Source of the DNA: Lentimicrobium sp.
GTDB lineage: Bacteria; Bacteroidota; Bacteroidia; Bacteroidales; Lentimicrobiaceae
DNA length: 49,193 bases
Direction: 5' to 3'
NCBI GenBank assembly: GCA_024709105.1
Contig: JANJXJ010000113.1
Location: forward strand, 1 to 49,193
Shown: positions 1 through 6,852 of the stretch, one piece after another
Layout of the letters: each line of letters opens with the position of its first letter
How positions within the stretch are numbered: the stretch's first letter is position 1
The notes under the pieces: model-generated
The model's input: the letters and a program-made list of their open reading frames with translations, nothing else
Told to the model about the DNA's origin: nothing
Databases searched by the model: none
Program-made: the position numbers and the translations under genes

Positions 1-121
1 GCTGTCAAATTAGTGCCAAAAGTGGCCTACTTTGCTCCGGAATGGGTGGCCTACTTTAGTCCGGAATGGGTGGCCTACTTTGCTCCGGAATCGTGGCATA
101 CTTTAGTCCGGATTATTCACA
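1..121. mobile_element. Terminal end of an IS21-family-like insertion sequence (partial)
   Basis: Four near-identical units of about 24 bp begin at 22, 46, 70 and 93. Each starts GTGGCMTACTTT and continues to TCCGGA, and units alternate between TTTGCTCC and TTTAGTCC. The array ends at 119-121 with ACA; read on the minus strand this outer end is TGTGAATAATCCGG. IS21-family elements have TGT...ACA ends and several internal copies of a transposase-binding repeat near each end. Base 122 onward matches a repeat found elsewhere in the window, so 121/122 looks like the IS-host junction and the IS body (istA/istB) lies left of the window. No transposase gene is visible, so the family call rests on the end structure alone. 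Confidence 0.7.
22..115. repeat. Tandem ~24-bp repeat array inside the IS end
   Basis: Four directly repeated units start at 22, 46, 70 and 93 (spacing 24, 24, 23). They are contiguous with no unique spacers, so this is not a CRISPR array. The likely role is transposase binding at the IS terminus. Confidence 0.8.
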
Positions 122-209
122 GGGCAGGGGGATGAGGTGCATCAAGTCCTTCATCAAAATTAATCCATGCAGGGGCATTGTTGACGATTACAAAGTTAGA
201 GATAAAATC
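122..209. repeat. Truncated copy A of the island's paired-hairpin repeat
   Basis: Bases 122-209 align closely with 2172-2258. They share the GGATGAGGTG arm end followed by an AT-rich tail that includes AATCCATGCAGGGGCATTG. The left half of the repeat is missing and replaced by the IS end, which suggests that the IS inserted into the repeat or that recombination occurred there. Confidence 0.8.
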
Positions 210-425
210 GGTGCGGGTGGATACCTTACACCCGCTTTACTGTTCGTGTCATCATTTTTTTTGACGCAAAGCTAAGCCGTGAGATGCCCGCAGAAAAGAT
301 GCTCATGGCCGGTGGGTTACATTTTAACTACACTGACTCTTTATTCCAGTCTGAATTTTCCACTTTACAGGTCTGAATTTAACCCATGTGAAAAATATTG
401 GACGCGCTTTAAGGAAGTTGGTTTA
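210..425. other. Non-coding stretch between repeat copy A and the first gene
   Basis: No convincing gene is present. A small perfect stem (GCGGGTG at 213-219 with CACCCGC at 229-235) is visible. Around 345-385 a motif close to AGTCTGAATTT occurs twice about 20 bp apart, which might be a decayed IS end. Neither was assigned a function. Confidence 0.4.
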
Positions 426-731
426 TCAATTATGTATTCGTTTATAATTCATAATATAAAAAACGGGACAAAATAATGCATTAAAAAAAACAAGAACAAA
501 CAATGATCCTGATTGTTTTAATCGAATGGCATTTCTTATGCAAAAAACCCAGAAAACAAGCGTTGCAATTGCCAACGGATAATAAATATATAACAACATA
601 TAGCCCCTGAAGAAAACTTCCATTATATTTTCATACTTGTTGTGGTTCAGAGAAAAAAGAATAAATGGGACAACGAGATACAATATAGTTATCAAGTTTA
701 CACCAAAAAGTAGATTCCAGAGTTTTTTCAT
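426..731 (-). CDS. Small three-helix membrane protein next to an RHS tip, possible immunity protein
   Basis: This is a 101-aa hydrophobic protein with about three predicted membrane helices: residues near 5-28, 42-65 and 74-95. I do not recognise a named family. The start chosen is ATG at 731, six bases after the stop codon of the upstream RHS-tip gene; a TTG at 737 would add two residues. The tight spacing implies co-transcription and translational coupling. In RHS systems the gene directly after the variable tip usually encodes the cognate immunity protein, often a small membrane protein when the toxin acts on membranes. That role is inferred from position only. Confidence 0.6.
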   Translation of the reverse strand: MKKLWNLLFGVNLITILYLVVPFILFSLNHNKYENIMEVFFRGYMLLYIYYPLAIATLVFWVFCIRNAIRLKQSGSLFVLVFFNALFCPVFYIMNYKRIHN

Positions 732-737
732 TTGCAA

Positions 738-1523
738 TCAATTAGGTTCTTGAACTTCTATTTGTTTTTCTTGGTTCTCTTTTCCTCCTTTACCCAATTC
801 TTCATCTGACATTGCTACCTTTAAAGCTGGGATATAACGACCTTCAGCCCCGACAGTAACTTCAAATCCAACAAGAAGAGGATTTATAGAAAAACCAGCA
901 GCTTCAACTTTTATTGTTTCTTCTGTTTTTTTACCTTCCGAATCTCTCGTTGTAATTTCATTTGTGAGTAATCTTTGAACTTCTGTTATAGCTTTAGCAA
1001 AAGCAGGGTGTTCGGTTATTTTATATTGTTCAATCGTGCTTCCGCTCCAAAAGACAGCAGATCCATTAGCATGGTAATTTATATTATTTTTTTCACCATC
1101 AGTATCAATACTCCATCCAGTCGCAGAATTATATTGCAAGTAAAATCTTCGACTTCCTTCTACAGCAGCTGCCTGTAGCTTGAATCCAAGAGATAAACCT
1201 AAAATAGATAAAGATCCTCCCAAATGAGGCCCAAAAGATACTTTTACATCAATATAAAATTGGGCATTAGGAATTATTTCCGGTCCGAGCCCCATATAGT
1301 CAATATATTTAATGGGGTTATTAATTGCATATGAATATGGTGTTTGGAAATGGAAGGTATCGGCGAGCATATCAATTACATGAAACCTCCCCAATTGCGC
1401 ATCATACATCCTAGCCCCATAATCCAACCAATCCAGACCCAGCTCATCCTGAAACACCTCACCCAGCCCTCTCCTCAAGGAGAGGGTCCAATAACGGTAA
1501 GATTGTGAGTTAATATTCAGCAT
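738..1523 (-). CDS. Orphan RHS repeat-associated core C-terminus with variable tip (5'-truncated)
   Basis: Residues about 25-80 carry the end of the RHS core: a GARMYDAQLGRF motif, then a PYSYAINNPIKYID motif that closes the shell before the variable tip. Complete RHS proteins are usually over 1000 aa; this one is 261 aa. The first ~22 residues are encoded by repeat copy B and are not RHS-like, so the RHS gene appears to have lost its 5' part where the repeat sits. The ~180-residue tip (from about residue 80) is glycine- and beta-rich with an amphipathic or hydrophobic start and ends in a charged tail. I recognise no toxin family or catalytic motif in it. It is followed six bases later by a small membrane-protein gene. 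It may be an expressed orphan tip or a pseudogene fragment. Confidence 0.65.
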   Translation of the reverse strand: MLNINSQSYRYWTLSLRRGLGEVFQDELGLDWLDYGARMYDAQLGRFHVIDMLADTFHFQTPYSYAINNPIKYIDYMGLGPEIIPNAQFYIDVKVSFGPHLGGSLSILGLSLGFKLQAAAVEGSRRFYLQYNSATGWSIDTDGEKNNINYHANGSAVFWSGSTIEQYKITEHPAFAKAITEVQRLLTNEITTRDSEGKKTEETIKVEAAGFSINPLLVGFEVTVGAEGRYIPALKVAMSDEELGKGGKENQEKQIEVQEPN

Positions 1524-1610
1524 TTTGTTGCAAAGAAGTAAAATTTAACATTTTAAGTAGGATTCAGCTCCCTTCTCCTTGAGGAGAAGGGCGGGGGGAT
1601 GAGGTGCATC
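1460..1610. repeat. Copy B of the paired-hairpin repeat (REPIN/MITE-like)
   Basis: The left arm at about 1462-1490 contains the palindrome CCCTCTCCTCAAGGAGAGGG. The right arm at about 1571-1608 contains CCCTTCTCCTTGAGGAGAAGGG and ends GGATGAGGTG. The arms are inverted relative to each other, so the whole element has terminal inverted repeats opening with CACCTCA. The ~80-bp centre matches copy C at about 2067-2150 closely, including AATAACGG and the CAGCATTT-GTTGCAAAGAA region. The RHS-tip reading frame starts inside this copy, and the DUF559 frame ends at its right edge. Confidence 0.85.
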
Positions 1611-1932
1611 AAGTTTCAGCAAAATCAATAATACTTTTTAAGACCTTATCCATATTATTGAGTACATCTTCATTTCTGAATCTGATAACTTTAAGACCAA
1701 CACTTTCTAGTTCACTTGTTCGATTTATGTCACGTTCTTTAACTTCAGGATTGTCATGAATACCTCCATCAACCTCTATTACAAGCCCTAATTCATGACA
1801 ATAAAAATCAAGTACCAGTTTTTGAAAGGGATGCTGCCTCCTGAATTTTAATCCACCACATTTTCTGTTTCTGATTTCTTTCCATAGAAGCATTTCTGCT
1901 TCAGTCCCGGTTTTTCTTAGGCTTTTAGCCAA
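1609..1932 (-). CDS. DUF559 domain protein, Vsr/restriction-endonuclease-like fold
   Basis: The 107-aa protein covers a DUF559 domain: a basic amphipathic start with TEAEMLLWKEIRNRK, then LKFRRQHPF, the core LDFYCHELGLVIEVDGGIH, and a final VIRFRNEDV. The D and E-x-D residues in the core correspond to the acidic residues of the very-short-patch-repair/restriction nuclease fold, so DNA nuclease activity is plausible but unproven. The frame stays open upstream to a TAA near 1990, and that stretch (HHNAPAATHELAKSLRK) looks like genuine family sequence, yet it contains no ATG. The only available start near the domain is TTG at 1930-1932. The 5' end may therefore be damaged. The gene sits between two copies of the island repeat. 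Confidence 0.75.
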   Translation of the reverse strand: MAKSLRKTGTEAEMLLWKEIRNRKCGGLKFRRQHPFQKLVLDFYCHELGLVIEVDGGIHDNPEVKERDINRTSELESVGLKVIRFRNEDVLNNMDKVLKSIIDFAET

Positions 1933-2036
1933 TTCATGAGTTGCCGCCGGAGCATTATGATGTAGTTTAGCAGGATAGGTTTTCCCTAAATAGGCAATGT
2001 GGAATTGTTATCTAAAATTACAAAGTCAGTTAACAT

Positions 2037-2258
2037 CACCTCACCCTGCCCTCTCCTCAAGGCGAGGGTACAATAACGGTGAGATTGTGGGTTCTTATTC
2101 AGCATTTCGTTGCAAAGAAAAACAATTTAACATTTTGAGAAGGATGTAGCTCCCTTCTCCTTGAGGAGAATGGCAGGGGGATGAGGTGCTACAAGTCCTT
2201 CCTGAAAATTAATCCATGCAGGGGCATTGTTGACGATTACAAAGTTAGAGATAAAATC
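2037..2258. repeat. Copy C of the paired-hairpin repeat, with extended tail
   Basis: This is the longest copy. The left arm is at 2037-2066 (CACCTCACCCTGCCCTCTCC followed by a hairpin partner with one mismatch), the centre at about 2067-2150, the right arm at 2152-2190, and an extra ~68-bp tail at 2191-2258 is shared with copy A. Copies B and C diverge at scattered single positions, so they are related but not recent duplicates. Confidence 0.85.
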
Positions 2259-2315
2259 TTAATATTATTGAATATTTGACTTACTCTCACGCATCATCCG
2301 AATTACGGTTTAAAA

Positions 2316-2816
2316 CTAATCATAAATTGTCTTTCGTTTTCTTAATGGTTGTGAAGGTTGTTTTATAGATAATAAATCCTCTGTCAAACTGTCTATTTGC
2401 TGATCTTTCCAGCCATTCATTCGGTTCAGCTTAATCCTGAGTTTTTTGTTATTATAAATATACAACCCATAAGATCCACCAAATAGAATAATATCATTTC
2501 TGCATTTAAAATCTAAATCTTCAAATTTAATTAAAGTCCGCTTTTTTATAAAATATAAGAACCAGTATTCAAAACTAATCTGTTTACTGGAATAGTCAAT
2601 TTGAACCAAATCGACTGCTGTAAATGTCCCTAATAACTTGTATAATGTAAATAATACGAAGCTGACTATGTAATCAATATTGTTAACTTCATGGTTTAAA
2701 CCTCTTAGCCCCAGTTTATGAAAGACAACAACCATAATCAGGAAAAGAACAAACTGAACTATGGTTTCTAACCAACGGGGCATTTTTATTAATGGTGCAG
2801 GGTAATATTCTTTCAT
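2316..2816 (-). CDS. Hypothetical small membrane protein
   Basis: I do not recognise this protein. Two hydrophobic segments (about residues 14-33 and 46-66 counted from the ATG at 2816) are followed by a cytosolic beta-rich half containing DLVQIDYSSKQISFEYWF and a basic C-terminus. The second half resembles the bPH-like membrane-anchored beta modules of many small bacterial membrane proteins, but that is only an impression. An in-frame TTG at 2864 would add 16 hydrophilic residues; ATG 2816 is preferred by codon type, without a strong ribosome-binding site to decide. It is flanked by repeat copies C and D, like the other single-gene cassettes of this island. Confidence 0.55.
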   Translation of the reverse strand: MKEYYPAPLIKMPRWLETIVQFVLFLIMVVVFHKLGLRGLNHEVNNIDYIVSFVLFTLYKLLGTFTAVDLVQIDYSSKQISFEYWFLYFIKKRTLIKFEDLDFKCRNDIILFGGSYGLYIYNNKKLRIKLNRMNGWKDQQIDSLTEDLLSIKQPSQPLRKRKTIYD

Positions 2817-2914
2817 TGTTATTGTTGAATCATGCAGATTTTTGGAGGTATATTTTGGTTTCAACAGGTACTTCTTCTATTACAATCTGCAAAGTTTTTT
2901 AACTCACCCTGGGA

Positions 2915-2939
2915 CACCTCACCCTGTCCACTTCTCAAG
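2915..2939. repeat. Fragment D of the island repeat (one arm)
   Basis: CACCTCACCCTGTCC followed by CTTCTCAAG matches the left arm of copies B and C with a few changes. The inner hairpin partner and the rest of the element are absent. A second partial CTCACCCTGGG lies just before it at 2903-2913. This marks the right border of the repeat-rich island. Confidence 0.65.
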
Positions 2940-3184
2940 TTAATGCCTTTATACGCTGCCAGGTCAAAATTATAAAATTTCTTTACAAATATTTGTTTCC
3001 GGTAAATTATTGCCCTATTTTTACGCTTTTAATACCTGCTCGATTAACTACAGAATCTGAATTTTTTCCTTCTAAATTTAACAATGTCAATAGTTTAATT
3101 AAAATATCCCTTCCTGTCCGGGGCATCGGCAGGGGCGTAAACCGAAAAGCCTTACGAGTAGGAAAACACTAAAAAAATCAAATT
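2940..3184. other. Intergenic leader region upstream of the DUF5684 gene
   Basis: No gene is visible. The first part is AT-rich. The last ~75 bases (about 3108-3175) are GC-richer and can form short stems: CCTG/CAGG around 3113-3134, and CGTAA near 3136 with TTACG near 3153. This could be a structured 5' leader, but I recognise no known riboswitch class. No full TAnnTTTG box was found. Confidence 0.35.
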
Positions 3185-3541
3185 ATGGCAGGAATTATTA
3201 TTTTTTATGTGATCTTCATCGCTTTGATGATTGCAGCGCAATGGAAAATCTACACAAAAGCCGGAAAACCGGGCTGGGCGTGTATAATACCAATTTACAA
3301 CATCATTGTTCTGCTCGAAATAGTTGGCAAGCCCTGGTGGTGGTTGCTGCTGATGCTTATTCCCGTTGTAAATTTTGTGTTCTTGATTTGGATGTATAAT
3401 CTTTTGTCAAAAAGTTTTGGCAAATCAGAAGGATTCACAGTTGGCTTGATTCTTTTACCCTTTATTTTCTTCCCGATTCTCGGCTTTGGTGATGCAGTTT
3501 ACCAGGGTCCTGCCGGACTTCCCCGGCAACCTGTTGCCTAA
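3185..3541 (+). CDS. DUF5684-type small integral membrane protein
   Basis: This 118-aa protein has three to four hydrophobic segments: about residues 2-20, 29-45, 50-70 and 84-102. The pattern KAGKPGWACIIPIYNIIVLL, then PWWWLLLMLIPVVNF and FGKSEGFTVGLILLPFIF, is typical of the DUF5684 family of small membrane proteins, often mislabelled as signal peptidase I. No catalytic Ser/Lys pair of a signal peptidase is present, so that label would be wrong. The function is unknown. The gene is monocistronic, with a strong terminator immediately downstream. Confidence 0.85.
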   Translation: MAGIIIFYVIFIALMIAAQWKIYTKAGKPGWACIIPIYNIIVLLEIVGKPWWWLLLMLIPVVNFVFLIWMYNLLSKSFGKSEGFTVGLILLPFIFFPILGFGDAVYQGPAGLPRQPVA

Positions 3542-3559
3542 GGTAATCAGAACTTAATT

Positions 3560-3592
3560 AACTCCCCTCACATCTGAAGGGAGTTTTTTTTG
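3560..3592 (+). terminator. Intrinsic terminator after the DUF5684 gene
   Basis: Stem AACTCCC (3560-3566) pairs with GGGAGTT (3579-3585) across a 12-base loop, followed by a run of eight T. It lies 19 bases after the stop codon. Confidence 0.85.
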
Positions 3593-3639
3593 TATCTTTA
3601 ACTTATTATTTGAATGTGTTTAACCTAAAAAAAGTAATC

Positions 3640-4005
3640 ATGGCTATATCTTATGAGATTAATGCAGATGGAGATTTGCTGTATGTGAAAGCATCGGGAA
3701 AAGATGATAATCTTGAGGAAGTGATGTCATACAATCAGGCAGTAATAGGTGCAGCACTTAATAATAAGAGTAAAAAGGTGTTGTGCGACGAACGTGACCT
3801 GATTTATACCATTTCTACTTTTGACACATTCAATCTTGCTGAAGAAGCTTCGGCTTACGCCAGATATATGGCCCGGATTGCCATTGTATGCAATGAACAA
3901 TCGCTGCCCGAAGGCAAGTTTTATGAAACAGTCTCCCGAAACCGCGGGCTTAAGGTGCTTGTTACCAGTAATTTTGACGAAGCTGTGAGCTGGCTGAACA
4001 GATAA
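3640..4005 (+). CDS. Small STAS/SpoIIAA-like domain protein (hypothetical)
   Basis: The 121-aa soluble protein starts at ATG 3640; a TTG at 3610 would add ten residues that do not resemble the domain. The alternating beta-alpha pattern is: a beta hairpin (YEINADGDLLYVKASGK), a helix with VMSYNQAVIGAAL, strand KKVLCDERDL, a long helix, strand RIAIVCNEQ, and final strand LKVLVTSNFDEAVSWL. This resembles the STAS/SpoIIAA-like fold seen in small Bacteroidota proteins that describe a whole-cell or lipid-related sensing domain. No conserved phosphorylatable serine was identified. It stands alone between a terminator and a ~290-bp gap. The assignment is by fold impression only. Confidence 0.6.
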   Translation: MAISYEINADGDLLYVKASGKDDNLEEVMSYNQAVIGAALNNKSKKVLCDERDLIYTISTFDTFNLAEEASAYARYMARIAIVCNEQSLPEGKFYETVSRNRGLKVLVTSNFDEAVSWLNR

Positions 4006-4297
4006 ATGAGTTTTATTTATAAAAATTCAGGTACATTACTTAATAAATTCATTGAATAGAATTTAACTGCAATCGGTTGAACCCATCAACCTAAAGGACT
4101 GTTTATACCTTGGTATTGGTTCTGCCTGGTTTCCCAAGCCTGTAAATAACAGGAACAAGCTCAGCTTTGCAGGAAAAATCCTGCGCTCTGATACTAAATA
4201 TTGCCGAACTTTGTGTGGCAATGGTACAGACTCAATTTCCTGTTCAACTTGCTGATAAAGAGGCGGTCTGCTTCAAATACTGCTAAAATTTACTAAG
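4006..4297. other. Intergenic region upstream of ppc
   Basis: No gene or recognised RNA was found. A perfect palindrome GCAGGA-AAAA-TCCTGC lies at 4169-4184 without a following T run, so it is not an intrinsic terminator; it could be a protein-binding site or leader hairpin. No full TAnnTTTG box was found for ppc. Confidence 0.4.
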
Positions 4298-6844
4298 ATG
4301 AGACAAAAGAGAAGACTCGAAGCTTTCGATAAATCTGTTAGAAATAAATTTAATATTTACAACAGCATTTTCCTTAACCTGCCGTACAGCTCCGGCAATC
4401 AGACCGGGATCATGATTCCGGTGCTGTATGAGAGTTGCCGTAAAGGCTTGCACGAAGGGGAAAACCCGGTTCAGATACTGGATACTTTTTTCAGGGATTT
4501 TGCATCAATAACCGACGAACAGCAAAAAATTGATTTTATGTTCAGCGTTATTCAATATGTTGAACGGCAGGTAGTTCTGTTCGATAGTATTGAAGATGCC
4601 GCATTTGCCGAATTGCGCAACCTCGGGAGTTACCACACCATTGTGGATTTTGTAAATGGGGCAGCAACAAAACCGGATAAAGAATTTTTGCGTGAAAAAC
4701 TTTCAGATTTCAGCGCCAGAATAGTGCTTACTGCACACCCTACTCAGTTTTATTCACCTGCTGTACTTGATATCATTGGGAAACTAAGAACCCTGATTGC
4801 CGATAATAACCTCAATGAAATAGATTTAAGCCTTCAGCAACTGGGGCTTACCTCGCTGATCAACTCCAAAAAGCCAAGTCCGCTCGATGAGGCAAAAAAC
4901 ATCATCTATTTTCTGCGAAATGTTTATTATCAGTCAGTTGGCAGTCTTTACAGTTACATTAAGGAAAATTCAGGGCAAAAGGATTTTAAAAACTACAACA
5001 TCATCAAACTTGGCTTCTGGCCTGGTGGCGACCGCGATGGAAACCCTTTTGTTACAGCTGCCATTACCCGCAGTGTTATAGATGAACTCAGGATGAGTCT
5101 GATGAAATGTTATTATCAGGATATCAAGGATCTTCAGCTGAAACTAACTTTCAGGTATGCCGATGAGTTGCTCAACGGTCTGAAAGACCGCATTTACAGT
5201 GCTATGTTCGACCCTGAAGAAACAATTTCCCTTGAAGAAATTCTGGAACCGCTTGCACAAATCCGGGCGCTGATTCAAAGCCGGTACCATGGACTTTATA
5301 TTTCTGACCTGGATAATTTTATTGACAAGGTGAATCTTTTTGGTTTACATTTCGCTACCCTTGATATAAGGCAGGACAGCAGCGTACACACCCGGGCAGT
5401 TGAGAATATATTAAAAAGCAGGGGATACATAAACGAAAGTCTGCATGAACTGAGCGATGATCAACTCCTTAGGCTGGTGCTTGATGATTCTATCAGAATA
5501 AATCCCGAAGATGCCGGTGATGAAGTAGCCATTGACACGGTATTAAATATTAGTCAATTGCATGATTTGCAGTTGCGTAACGGTGAAGAAGGTTGTAACC
5601 GTTACATCATAAGCAATTCCAACGATAAATATTCGGTGTTGTTTGTCTATGCCCTGTTCAGGTGGACAGGGCGGGCTGGTTTACCTGTCAATTTTGACAT
5701 TGTTCCGCTTTTTGAAACCATGGAAGGGATGCAGAACGCTGGCCGCACCATGCAGGAGTTGTTTGCAGTGCAAGAGTATATGAACCACCTTCAGCACCGA
5801 AATACCCGGCAAACCATTATGCTTGGTTTTTCTGACGGAACCAAGGATGGCGGTTACCTTCAGGCGAACTGGTCAATTTTCAGGACAAAAGAAATTCTTA
5901 CCGAAATCTGCGCGCAGCACAATATAAAACCCATCTTTTTTGATGGAAGGGGAGGTCCTCCTGCCCGCGGCGGTGGAAAGACCCACCGTTTTTATGCGGC
6001 TCAGAGCGATAAAATTGCCAACCACGAAATTCAACTCACCATTCAGGGGCAAACCATCACCAGTACCTATGCCACTCACGATAAATTCTTTCACAACTGC
6101 GAGCAACTGCTGGCTGCCGGGCTTTCCAACTCACTGAAAAGAACCAGCCATCAGATAGCTGCTGAACACAGACAGCTGATAGAGCGTCTGGCCGAAATCA
6201 GTTATGAGCGGTATGCTGAACTCAAAGCGCATCCAAAGTTCATACCATATCTCGAAGAAAAGAGCCCGCTCAGGTTTTACGACCGAACCAATATTGGAAG
6301 CAGACCCGGCAAAAGAGGCACAAAGAAGAAACTGGAACTGACCGACTTGCGTGCAATCCCTTTTGTGGGTTCCTGGAGTCAGCTGAAGCAAAATGTGCCG
6401 GGTTATTTCGGAACCGGAACCGCCATCAGCAAATTGGTGGAAGAAGGGAAAACAGAAGAGCTCAAAAGGTTATTCATTGAGGTGCCTTTTTTTAAGGCAC
6501 TGATTATGAATGGGATGATGTCGTTGTCGAAATGCAATTTTGCACTCACTTCATATCTGGCCGATGATGCTGAATATGGTGAATTCTGGAAAATGTTGTA
6601 TGATGAGTATTTGTTGTCGGTAAGGATGTTGCTGCTGATTTCGAATACCACCGAACTGATGGAAGAGGAGCCGGTTTCAAAGGCCTCCATACAGATCAGG
6701 GAAAAAATTGCTCTTCCCTTGCTGGTAATACAGCAGTATGCTCTTCAGAAGGCAAGTGCAGAAACCAGCCTGAAAGAAACATATGAAAAGTTGGTAACCC
6801 GCACACTTTATGGCAACATCAATGCAGGGCGCAATTCAGCGTGA
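4298..6844 (+). CDS. ppc: Phosphoenolpyruvate carboxylase (divergent)
   Basis: Catalyses PEP + bicarbonate to oxaloacetate, replenishing the TCA cycle. The 848-aa protein carries the expected family signatures: TAHPTQ with catalytic H147; GFWPGGDRDGNPF near 238-250; GFSDGTKDGGYLQANW near 509-525; a glycine-rich FDGRGGPPARGGG near 546-559; and SRPGKRG near 667-673. The family ends in RNTG, which holds an allosteric asparagine; here the end is GRNSA, so the asparagine is kept but the terminal residues differ. It is slightly shorter than the ~880-aa proteobacterial enzyme and is an outgroup-like type. The gene is monocistronic and ends 8 bases before the convergent nitroreductase gene, with no terminator in the gap. 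Confidence 0.93.
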   Translation: MRQKRRLEAFDKSVRNKFNIYNSIFLNLPYSSGNQTGIMIPVLYESCRKGLHEGENPVQILDTFFRDFASITDEQQKIDFMFSVIQYVERQVVLFDSIEDAAFAELRNLGSYHTIVDFVNGAATKPDKEFLREKLSDFSARIVLTAHPTQFYSPAVLDIIGKLRTLIADNNLNEIDLSLQQLGLTSLINSKKPSPLDEAKNIIYFLRNVYYQSVGSLYSYIKENSGQKDFKNYNIIKLGFWPGGDRDGNPFVTAAITRSVIDELRMSLMKCYYQDIKDLQLKLTFRYADELLNGLKDRIYSAMFDPEETISLEEILEPLAQIRALIQSRYHGLYISDLDNFIDKVNLFGLHFATLDIRQDSSVHTRAVENILKSRGYINESLHELSDDQLLRLVLDDSIRINPEDAGDEVAIDTVLNISQLHDLQLRNGEEGCNRYIISNSNDKYSVLFVYALFRWTGRAGLPVNFDIVPLFETMEGMQNAGRTMQELFAVQEYMNHLQHRNTRQTIMLGFSDGTKDGGYLQANWSIFRTKEILTEICAQHNIKPIFFDGRGGPPARGGGKTHRFYAAQSDKIANHEIQLTIQGQTITSTYATHDKFFHNCEQLLAAGLSNSLKRTSHQIAAEHRQLIERLAEISYERYAELKAHPKFIPYLEEKSPLRFYDRTNIGSRPGKRGTKKKLELTDLRAIPFVGSWSQLKQNVPGYFGTGTAISKLVEEGKTEELKRLFIEVPFFKALIMNGMMSLSKCNFALTSYLADDAEYGEFWKMLYDEYLLSVRMLLLISNTTELMEEEPVSKASIQIREKIALPLLVIQQYALQKASAETSLKETYEKLVTRTLYGNINAGRNSA

Positions 6845-6852
6845 TGCACTTG

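Noticed and set aside
1-118. Possible CRISPR array at the window start
   Set aside because: The repeat units are contiguous with no unique spacers, and they end in an IS-type TGT/ACA terminus.
66-275. Open frame of 69 codons across the IS junction
   Set aside because: It is made of the IS terminal repeats and the chromosomal repeat, with no protein-like composition.
345-385. Second degenerate IS21 end (two AGTCTGAATTT-like units)
   Set aside because: There are only two imperfect units about 20 bp apart and no TGT/ACA terminus; too weak to call.
3185-3541. Signal peptidase I
   Set aside because: The small membrane protein lacks the Ser/Lys catalytic motifs; the DUF5684 pattern fits better.
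4169-4184. Perfect palindrome GCAGGA-AAAA-TCCTGC as a terminator
   Set aside because: No T run follows on either strand and it lies far from the end of the previous gene.
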